From the NCBI GenBank assembly GCA_023265455.1, contig JAHFTQ010000002.1, forward strand, positions 184,760 to 248,759: a stretch of DNA of 64,000 nucleotides, in the 5' to 3' direction. The notes beneath the pieces are model-generated. The model was not told the origin of the DNA, did no database searches, and worked only from the letters and a program-made list of their open reading frames with translations. The stretch comes from Parachlamydiales bacterium. GTDB taxonomy: Bacteria > Chlamydiota > Chlamydiia > Chlamydiales > Rhabdochlamydiaceae. This document shows positions 1 through 7,526 of this stretch, piece by piece; position 1 is the stretch's first letter; every line of letters begins with the position of its first letter. A program made the position numbers and the translations under genes.

Positions 1-2205
1 CGCCTCAAAATCGCTCAAGTCACCGACGGGTCTCAAGAATACCAAGTTGTCTGCGGCGCTCCCAATTGCCGCGCAGGTATCTTTGTCGCCTTTGCCAGAG
101 TCGGAGCCGAGCTGACTGACAAAGAAGGCAAACCATGGAAGATCAAAAAAAGCAAACTCCGTGATGTTGAATCGGAAGGCATGCTCTGCTCTTCTATAGA
201 CCTGTCGTTAGGACAAGAAAGCGACGGAATCCTCGAGCTCCCCATCGATCTGTCTCTCGGTTCAGATGTCTCTACCTATGTCACCGACCCCATCTTTGAT
301 CTCTCTCTCACTCCCAATCTCGGCCATGCCTTAAGTATGTTGGGAATCGCCCGAGAGCTCGCCGCTGCATACCAAATGACAGCTAAAAAACCAACCCCTG
401 CATTGACCATCACCGGACAAATGCGTTTCAGCGTCGAGGTTTCCAACCCCCACCTATGCCCTCGCTACGCCTGCCGTTTGGTGACGGCAGTCCGCATTGC
501 CCCTTCACCCGAGTGGATGCAGAAAAGGCTCACCAACTGCGGCATTCGTCCTATTAATAATGTTGTGGATGTCGCTAACTATGTCATGCTAGAGTTAGGA
601 CAGCCACTTCATATTTTTGATGCAGATACCCTCCAAGATCAAAAAATCGTTGTCTCTCCTGCAACAGAAACCCTCTCTTTTGAAACCCTCGACGGACAAA
701 AAAGAGAAATTCCACCCGGCACCTTATTAATTAACGATGGAAAAAAACCACTTGCGATCGCAGGGATCATGGGAGGCCTCTCTTCTGCTGCCTCTGAAAA
801 AACTCAAAACATTCTGATCGAATCGGCCTCGTTCGATGCGACCTCCATTCGCCGCTCCAGCAGAAAGCTTGATTTAAGAACCGAAGGGTCCAGCCGCCAT
901 GACCGAGGAATTGATAGAGCAAGTTGTATCTTAGCTCTCGACCTGGCTACTGCTCTCATCCAGGACATCGCCGGTGGCGACATCCACCCCGTGGTCGATA
1001 TCTCTGCAGAGCCGTTCACTCCTCGCACCATCTCTTGCCGGTTGCACCGGTTGCAACAACTCTTGGGATTTCCTTTAAGCCTTGGGGAGGTCGTCTCTCT
1101 ACTTGAAAGACTCGAGATGCGCGTGAAAACTTTAGACTCGCAGCTTTTAGAAGTCACAGTCCCAACCTATCGCAATGACCTCCAACAAGAAATCGACCTC
1201 GTGGAAGAAGTCGCCCGCCTATTTGGCTACAACCATATTCCACGCAAACGCCCTTCCTACACCGGCTCTGAGCTTCCCGATGCCCCTATTTATCTTTTGG
1301 AAAAAAATGTCCGAGACCTTCTCCTCAAGCAAGGATTACAAGAGTGCATCACGTGCGATCTGATTAGCCCCGAACTCTCGCAACTGACTCTAGAGAAAGG
1401 GATGCAAGACAACAGCACCATCCGCGTCCTCCATCCCAGGTCCCTTGATCAATCTGTATTGAGAAGCTCTCTTCTCCCCGGACTTTTACAAGTCGCTAAA
1501 CTCAATTTCAACCACCAAACAGACAACCTTTCAGCCTTTGAAGTCGGACGCATTCACTTCCGTGACAAAGAGACGTTGAAAGAAGCCTCGTGTGCGGGAA
1601 TGATCCTCACAGGCCTAAATCGCCCTCCTCATTTCGACCGCAAACCCTCTGAACTCGACTTTTTCGATTTAAAAGGAATCGTTGAAAATCTCTGCGAAGA
1701 ACTGCGCCTCATCCGTTACACCTTTGAGCCCTCCCACCTCCACACCTTGCATCCCTGGCGCCAAGCCAAACTCAAATGTGGTGAAATCACCATCGGCATC
1801 CTCGGAGAAATCCATCCTCAGCTTCTTGCAAAGTTCGATATCCCTTCTCGTCTTTTTTTTGCTGAACTGAACCTGAACGATATCCTCCCCTTAAAGAAAA
1901 AAGCCGTAGAATATTCTCAACTCCCAACTTTTCCCTCCATCGTACGAGATTGGACTGTCACTTTGAAGGAATCGCTTCCTATCCATGTCGTCCTCCAAAC
2001 CATTGCAAAAATCAAATCACCCCTTCTGGCAGAATTTTATTTATTCGATCTTTACACCAGCGAACAACTCGGTAAAGAACATAAAAATGTGACATTCCGG
2101 TTCGTTTATCAAAGTCCCACCAAAACCTTAGACGATGAGACAGTTAAACAAGAACATGAGAAACTCACACATTCAGTAGCGGAAAAGTTGCTCAATCCCT
2201 TATGA
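1..2205 (+). CDS. pheT: phenylalanyl-tRNA synthetase beta subunit (5'-truncated by window edge)
   Basis: Frame 1 is open from base 1 (RLKIAQVTDGSQEYQVVCGAPNCRAG..., tRNA-binding domain) into the listed ORF; B3/B4, B5 and C-terminal anticodon-binding domains (YGKEHKNVTFRFVYQSPTKTLDDETV). Confidence 0.95.
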   Translation, partial: RLKIAQVTDGSQEYQVVCGAPNCRAGIFVAFARVGAELTDKEGKPWKIKKSKLRDVESEGMLCSSIDLSLGQESDGILELPIDLSLGSDVSTYVTDPIFDLSLTPNLGHALSMLGIARELAAAYQMTAKKPTPALTITGQMRFSVEVSNPHLCPRYACRLVTAVRIAPSPEWMQKRLTNCGIRPINNVVDVANYVMLELGQPLHIFDADTLQDQKIVVSPATETLSFETLDGQKREIPPGTLLINDGKKPLAIAGIMGGLSSAASEKTQNILIESASFDATSIRRSSRKLDLRTEGSSRHDRGIDRASCILALDLATALIQDIAGGDIHPVVDISAEPFTPRTISCRLHRLQQLLGFPLSLGEVVSLLERLEMRVKTLDSQLLEVTVPTYRNDLQQEIDLVEEVARLFGYNHIPRKRPSYTGSELPDAPIYLLEKNVRDLLLKQGLQECITCDLISPELSQLTLEKGMQDNSTIRVLHPRSLDQSVLRSSLLPGLLQVAKLNFNHQTDNLSAFEVGRIHFRDKETLKEASCAGMILTGLNRPPHFDRKPSELDFFDLKGIVENLCEELRLIRYTFEPSHLHTLHPWRQAKLKCGEITIGILGEIHPQLLAKFDIPSRLFFAELNLNDILPLKKKAVEYSQLPTFPSIVRDWTVTLKESLPIHVVLQTIAKIKSPLLAEFYLFDLYTSEQLGKEHKNVTFRFVYQSPTKTLDDETVKQEHEKLTHSVAEKLLNPL

Positions 2206-2236
2206 TGAAGAAAATCTATCTCAAGGAAGGTTATTT

Positions 2237-3223
2237 ATGGGCCGTTATCTTTTTTTATTAGGCTTTCTGGGCCTCTCACTCACTGCATGCCATAAGGACA
2301 ATAAAGAGAACAACGTCGTCTCTCAACGCTATGTTCACAAATATGGATATGCAGTCGCTAAAGACGAATTCGTCGAGAGAAAATATCCAGGTCAAGTCAT
2401 TACAGTTCTTAAAAATGGCGTGACAACTACATCAACTTATGAAAACGGCCATCTCGACGGCCCTTCTACTCACACCTTCCCCCATAGCCAAACCGTCGAA
2501 AACTATTTCTTGTACAAGCAAGGCAACTTAGTTAAACAAATCTCCTATGACATTAGTGGAATGCCGCTACGTGAAGAAGTGCAACTCTCTCCAACCCGTC
2601 ACGCCTCGACGCGCTGGTATGCCGATGGCACCCCGATGTGCACAGAAGAGTACGCCGGTGAAGAACTTGTCGAAGGACAATACTTCAATCGTCTGAATGA
2701 CGTAGAAGCCCGCGTTGCAAAAGGCCAGGGTAGTCGCGTCACCCGTGATCTCCAAGGAATTTTAGTAGCCCAAGAAGAAATCGAAGAAGGGTATATTACA
2801 AAACGGCAGACGTTCTATGCCAACACCTCTCCCGAAAGCATTGCCTACTATTATCGTGGAGCTCTCAACGGAGAGAAAAAAGTCTTCAATGAAAAAGGAG
2901 AACCCATCTCCGTCAAAGAATACGTTGCTGGAAAACTCCATGGCAAAGCCACCTTCTACAAAAATGGCGCGAAAACCGTTGAAATTTACTACCTCGATGG
3001 CGTGAAAAACGGTCTTGAAATCCATTACACCGATGGCGCTGCCATCTCCCAAGAAATCCTCTGGGAAAATGACCGGAAACACGGACCCTCGAAATATTAC
3101 GTCGACGGCATTGCCCAAGTCGAATATTTCTATGACGGCAGCCCCGTCTCCGAGAACAAATGGCAAGAGCTCAACCACCTTGACCAAATGATCGGACAGA
3201 TCGAACCCGTCGCCGCTTGGTAA
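2237..3223 (+). CDS. lipoprotein with MORN-like/YwqK-type repeats
   Basis: Lipobox-like signal (LGLSLTAC) followed by repeated G-x-x-x-x-Y-x-D/N-G units (YENGHLDG, YYRGALNGEKKVF, YLDGVKNGLEIHYTDG). Confidence 0.7.
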   Translation: MGRYLFLLGFLGLSLTACHKDNKENNVVSQRYVHKYGYAVAKDEFVERKYPGQVITVLKNGVTTTSTYENGHLDGPSTHTFPHSQTVENYFLYKQGNLVKQISYDISGMPLREEVQLSPTRHASTRWYADGTPMCTEEYAGEELVEGQYFNRLNDVEARVAKGQGSRVTRDLQGILVAQEEIEEGYITKRQTFYANTSPESIAYYYRGALNGEKKVFNEKGEPISVKEYVAGKLHGKATFYKNGAKTVEIYYLDGVKNGLEIHYTDGAAISQEILWENDRKHGPSKYYVDGIAQVEYFYDGSPVSENKWQELNHLDQMIGQIEPVAAW

Positions 3224-3235
3224 AAGTCCCACATT

Positions 3236-3270
3236 TCATCTGCCTAGAGCCCCCTCTAGCGCAGATGAGA
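3236..3270 (+). terminator. hairpin downstream of the MORN-like lipoprotein gene
   Basis: TTCATCTGC-CTAGAG-CCCC-CTCTAG-C-GCAGATGA stem-loop just after the stop codon; no strong T-run. Confidence 0.35.
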
Positions 3271-3294
3271 TTCATCCACTGATCTATAAAAAAA

Positions 3295-3379
3295 TCATTT
3301 ACACCCCAGAGAACATTAGGAAACACAAAGATTTCTTAGGTCCCCTCTGTGTGCTCTGCGATCTCTGTGGTGTAAATGA
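3295..3379. repeat. imperfect inverted repeat of the CAGAG-periodic (ACCACAGAG...) type
   Basis: tcatttacaccccagagaacattaggaaacacaaag and ctctgtgtgctctgcgatctctgtggtgtaaatga are reverse-complement related, about 35 bp per arm. Confidence 0.6.
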
Positions 3380-3563
3380 ATTTCTTTTTTGTTACTCAAT
3401 TTCCTCTTAAATGACACATGCTCAGGGCGTAAAATTTTTATAGGCACTCCGAGATTAAAATTAAATTTTTAGCTCTTTTTTATTGCCTTTATGAAGTTTT
3501 TTTAGGATAATGGGTGTCTAAATTTTTTAGAAAACCCCATAGGAAAAGGTAATAGGAGTCATT

Positions 3564-5867
3564 ATGAACCGTATTTTTAATTCGTGCAGCTTATCTTCAT
3601 CCTACAAGTGGATCACCACTCATTCTCGTGCATTGACAATCACTACGATCGCAGGTGCAGCCCTCGTCGCGTTGGTATATTTCTGGAAAACCTATGGAAA
3701 CAGTAAGCCAAAACCAACTCCGGATAATAATAATGGTTCCCCATCCTTATCCACCAAAGATAATATCCAAACCACATCTACAAAGCTCCAACAACAAGAG
3801 CAAAAGCAAAATAATAAGGGCTCTCCATCCTCATCCAACGAGCTCCCACAGCCAAAACTAACTCAGGATAATAATTTATCCACCAAAAGCAATCTAGGCA
3901 CCTCTCTACAAACCACATCTACAGAGCTCCAACAGCAACGCTCTCAGTCAAGCAACATAACTCACGCCTTAAACACTACCCTACAACTCGTGGCAGATCA
4001 GCTAGAGCAGCTAAAGCCACAACCTCAGCCACAACCTCAGCCACAACCTCAGCCACAACCTCAGCCACAACCTCAGCCACAACCTCAGCCACAACCTCAG
4101 CAGCAACCAACCCCAGCTAGTAGTAATAATAACGGCTCCCCAATCATATCCAGAGAGCTCCTACAGCCAGAATTTCAGTCAAAAGCCACAACTAACGCCA
4201 TGAATGCTACCCTAGCACTTGTGGAAGAACAGAAGAGACAACTCGCACTCCAACCCCAACAGACCCAACTGCAAGCCAGGACACAAATCGTAGCCACTGC
4301 CCTACAAACCCAGAGCCAACAGTCGTCTACAGTCCAGCCAATAATTACAGCAACCTCGACACCAGTAACTTCTACAGTGAATCTATCCACCCCCTTAGTA
4401 CCAGCTACAGCGACAATATTCGTACCACAACCCGTAACGACTACAACAACGCCCGTACAACAGCAACAACTCCCAGCGGCTGACGCGAAGTTCCTAGCCG
4501 CTCTCTCAGCAGCCTCCCTACCCGAAGAGACTCGACACAGCCAACCCTCCTCAACATCGTCCCCAGCAACACCACCCACAACGACTACAACAACGCCCTT
4601 ACAACAGCAACAACTCACGCCGGCTGAAGCGAAGTTACTAGCCGATTTCTCAAGGAAACGCTCCACTCAAGGAGGGACTCGACACGACCAACCCTCCTTA
4701 ACATCGTCCCCAGCAACACCACCCACAACAACCACAACAGCTCCGGCAACGCCTTTGAGCAGTTCTAATAATGTGCAAACTCAAGCTACAACAAATACAA
4801 CAACAGCTCCGGCAGACCCTAACGCTGTATTTGAAATCAAAAAATGTCAGGTAGCTATTTTTGAGAATGACAAACTCTTACAAAAACGAGGGCTTAACAA
4901 GAACAAACAACAGGCTTGTCAGGCTGTTTTAAAACTTACAAGCAAAGATTTCGAATTACTTAAAACACCCATTCAAATCAGTAAATTTATAGTTAATAAT
5001 GAGAACGCAATTCTGCAAATGCCTCTACTTGATAAAAATGCTCCAAAGATCGAGGCACTTGAAGGATCGTTTAAATTTCCTGAATCAACTGACGAAATCG
5101 TCCATTGGACAGCCGATTTCGCTGATAAAGAGGTTGCTCAATATATCCCATTAGATTCTTTTCTTGCACAAGAAGAAATCGTCGCCGTCGAACATCCTCA
5201 GTTCTATCATTTAGTGCCCCATTTAAAGACTCTTGATGATGGAGAATTTGCTAAACTCTATACGAAATCGACAGAAAACTGCGCAATTCTATTTAAAGAT
5301 GTTTGGCGTTTTGGGTCCTTAAACACCTCTAAAGCCCTTTCAAATGGTGCGCCCACCATTTACGGACCAAACTTTCAGTCTGCGACCCTCCAGGATATAA
5401 AGGCGTGCTTACAACCCTTAAAAAAGCCCACTAAGAGTAATATCTTCGCCATTGCAGCTCCTGACAATAGCAATAGCACGAAAAAAGGACAGCTTTATAC
5501 CAAAGAAGACCTAAAGAGCTGCTTCTTTAAACTCTACGCCGCGTTTAGCGGAGCCAAAGCCGCATCGCCCAATCAAAAAGTGGCGATTCATACTGGGAAT
5601 TGGGGATTAGGAGCGTTCGGAAATGATGGTAAAGTGACTTATATTCTCACGCTTGCCGCTGCACGACTCGCTGGGATAGATGAACTTTACCTTTATCCTA
5701 TGCGGGACCAGCCATCCAATATGAAAAGAGGCAAGGAGATATTAGAACAACTCTTAGAAATGTATTCACAGAATAACATGTCATCAACAGTCACTCAACT
5801 TTTGAGTGATCTTGCCTTAAATGCAGAAAAATTTGATCTCAAATTTGGAGCAGGGAACAACACCTAA
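3564..5867 (+). CDS. membrane-anchored PQ-rich protein with C-terminal PARG/macrodomain-like domain
   Basis: N-terminal TM (ALTITTIAGAALVALVYFW), long P/Q/T-rich linker, then ADFADKEVAQYIPLDSFLAQEEIVAVEHP and AIHTGNWGLGAFGNDGKVTYILTLAAARLAG, resembling the PARG QEE and TGNWGCGAFGGD motifs. Confidence 0.65.
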   Translation: MNRIFNSCSLSSSYKWITTHSRALTITTIAGAALVALVYFWKTYGNSKPKPTPDNNNGSPSLSTKDNIQTTSTKLQQQEQKQNNKGSPSSSNELPQPKLTQDNNLSTKSNLGTSLQTTSTELQQQRSQSSNITHALNTTLQLVADQLEQLKPQPQPQPQPQPQPQPQPQPQPQPQPQPQQQPTPASSNNNGSPIISRELLQPEFQSKATTNAMNATLALVEEQKRQLALQPQQTQLQARTQIVATALQTQSQQSSTVQPIITATSTPVTSTVNLSTPLVPATATIFVPQPVTTTTTPVQQQQLPAADAKFLAALSAASLPEETRHSQPSSTSSPATPPTTTTTTPLQQQQLTPAEAKLLADFSRKRSTQGGTRHDQPSLTSSPATPPTTTTTAPATPLSSSNNVQTQATTNTTTAPADPNAVFEIKKCQVAIFENDKLLQKRGLNKNKQQACQAVLKLTSKDFELLKTPIQISKFIVNNENAILQMPLLDKNAPKIEALEGSFKFPESTDEIVHWTADFADKEVAQYIPLDSFLAQEEIVAVEHPQFYHLVPHLKTLDDGEFAKLYTKSTENCAILFKDVWRFGSLNTSKALSNGAPTIYGPNFQSATLQDIKACLQPLKKPTKSNIFAIAAPDNSNSTKKGQLYTKEDLKSCFFKLYAAFSGAKAASPNQKVAIHTGNWGLGAFGNDGKVTYILTLAAARLAGIDELYLYPMRDQPSNMKRGKEILEQLLEMYSQNNMSSTVTQLLSDLALNAEKFDLKFGAGNNT
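4023..4106 (+). repeat. 12-bp tandem repeat (cctcagccacaa) encoding PQPQ
   Basis: Six exact copies from 4023 plus a variant seventh, read directly. Confidence 0.95.
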
Positions 5868-5913
5868 AGCTCCTTTCTTAATGCGAAAAAGGCATAAGAT
5901 ATAGGCTTCCTAC

Positions 5914-5953
5914 AAAGAGAGTTCCTACCAGGATATACCGGAGGAACTCTTTT
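5914..5953 (+). terminator. putative intrinsic terminator after the PARG-like gene
   Basis: AAAGAGAGTTCCT...AGGAACTCTTTT hairpin ending in a T-run. Confidence 0.5.
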
Positions 5954-6133
5954 CCTATCTCCCTAATTCTACCATAGGCTTAGCCCCTCTTCAGGATTCT
6001 TTCCCAGACCTCGCACAACAAATATAACCAGCTTATCTATAATACCTTATAAGTTATTTACAAGCATTATATACATAACCTCACTCCTTGGCACGCCTTT
6101 TGCATCAATATTAATACACACAAGGAGAAATTT

Positions 6134-6313
6134 ATGGAAAAAGACAAGATCCTCAAGAGAATTTCTGAGCTTGAAACCATTAATGACCAACTCGTTACAG
6201 AGCTCTCTTACCTGGACCAACTTCTTAAACAGATCGGTTTTGAGCAAGGCCTTGTAACGCTAAAAGCTGCAGCTCAAGAACTTATGGAAGAAGAAAAGAA
6301 CGAAGGTATTTAA
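6134..6313 (+). CDS. small helical/coiled-coil hypothetical protein (59 aa)
   Basis: ATG with AAGGAGA Shine-Dalgarno just upstream; MEKDKILKRISELETINDQLVTELSYLDQLLKQIGFEQGLVTLKAAAQELMEEEKNEGI. Below the supplied ORF-track length cutoff. Confidence 0.65.
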   Translation: MEKDKILKRISELETINDQLVTELSYLDQLLKQIGFEQGLVTLKAAAQELMEEEKNEGI

Positions 6314-6363
6314 AATTAATAATTATGTTATAATTGTATTACAAAATTAACGGTAATATAATT

Positions 6364-7332
6364 ATGACAAATTCTATTAAACCTGATTCTAACACACCTG
6401 GCACCTCATGGGTTAAAAGCGCTATATTCACTACGGATAGCACGCCCACCTCGAGGAACCCTGGTACCCTCCCACCTAATAGGGATTCTCTACAAACAAA
6501 TGAAGAGCCCGTTTCTATTTTAGGGGCCCTATTGACCACAGGCCAAAAATGCTGGGAAATCGTCTGGAGCCTATGGACATTTTCACTTTCATTTTTCCAA
6601 AAAACCAAATCGAAGACCCCCGATCCCGTATCTGAAGCTGCAGCCAAGAAGAACCTTCTCTTACTTGAGGAAAACGACGCAGCCGATGAGCTTTTTTATG
6701 ATGCAAGCGACACAGAAGAGGATTTTGTTGACGCCGAAACTGGCTCTGAAGATTGGAATTCCTACTTTACAGAGACTGTCACTACACAACCATCTTCTGC
6801 AAATCCCTCCCCACATCAAGGGCTCCTGCTTGAATTTATATCGACCTTTCCAGAGACACCAGTGATGACTTCCGAAGCTTCCAGCGGACAACCCCTCTTT
6901 GGGACATATTTAATGAATCATATTTTTAACAACCCAGCATCTTGTAATTTTAATGAAACGACAGGCGAATTCACCTTATCTTTTTCTAGCGAAAGAATCA
7001 TCCCTATCAAGCAAATCCCTTCTAACCCATCTCGAAAATCTGTCAAAGCACTCAACAATCTTAAAGGAAAAAGCCTTCATATTGGTAGACAAGTCTCAGG
7101 AAAAATCATCACGGAAAATTCTGAAAAGAGAATTACCTTTAAAGAAGGTTCTCTCTCTTTAAAATGGAAACAATTCATGATACCCCTTGAAGCCTCCCTC
7201 CTTGAAATAAAGCCCTCCAGTAACGATCCAGCTACTTTTGGGTTGAAAGGAAAAGCCCCAATAGTCGAAGGCTGGCAGTGGATCAGCGCTCAAGACTTCG
7301 TCAACACTCTCACTCTAAATTCTCTTAGCTAA
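6364..7332 (+). CDS. hypothetical protein with hydrophobic stretch and acidic linker
   Basis: Start moved from TTG 6334 to ATG 6364 because 6334 lies in a TATAAT box; hydrophobic LWTFSLSFF and acidic FYDASDTEEDFVDAE. Confidence 0.6.
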   Translation: MTNSIKPDSNTPGTSWVKSAIFTTDSTPTSRNPGTLPPNRDSLQTNEEPVSILGALLTTGQKCWEIVWSLWTFSLSFFQKTKSKTPDPVSEAAAKKNLLLLEENDAADELFYDASDTEEDFVDAETGSEDWNSYFTETVTTQPSSANPSPHQGLLLEFISTFPETPVMTSEASSGQPLFGTYLMNHIFNNPASCNFNETTGEFTLSFSSERIIPIKQIPSNPSRKSVKALNNLKGKSLHIGRQVSGKIITENSEKRITFKEGSLSLKWKQFMIPLEASLLEIKPSSNDPATFGLKGKAPIVEGWQWISAQDFVNTLTLNSLS

Positions 7333-7397
7333 AATCGATGATTCGATTGAAGTGCATGTATCTCCCCAATCTGTATGATTGAGGTTGTTTTACCAAA

Positions 7398-7494
7398 ATC
7401 TATCACCAAATCAAGAAAAATGCGATTTGGGGATAGAAAATCGATGTCTGATATCTATCACCAAATCATGTTTTTATTGATTTGGTGATAGATA
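7398..7494. repeat. two tandem hairpins with the same stem sequence
   Basis: atctatcaccaaatca...gatttggggatagaaaat followed by tatctatcaccaaatcatgtttttattgatttggtgatagata, between convergent genes. Confidence 0.75.
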
Positions 7495-7526
7495 AATGTT
7501 AATTAGCTAATTATTAGTCAGCTACA

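Noticed and set aside
2762-3232. 156-aa minus-strand ORF opposite the MORN-like gene
   Set aside because: Antisense shadow of a clear repeat-containing CDS; composition follows the opposite strand.
4175-4666. 163-aa minus-strand Cys/Val-rich ORF
   Set aside because: Antisense of the T/Q-rich repeat linker; low complexity.
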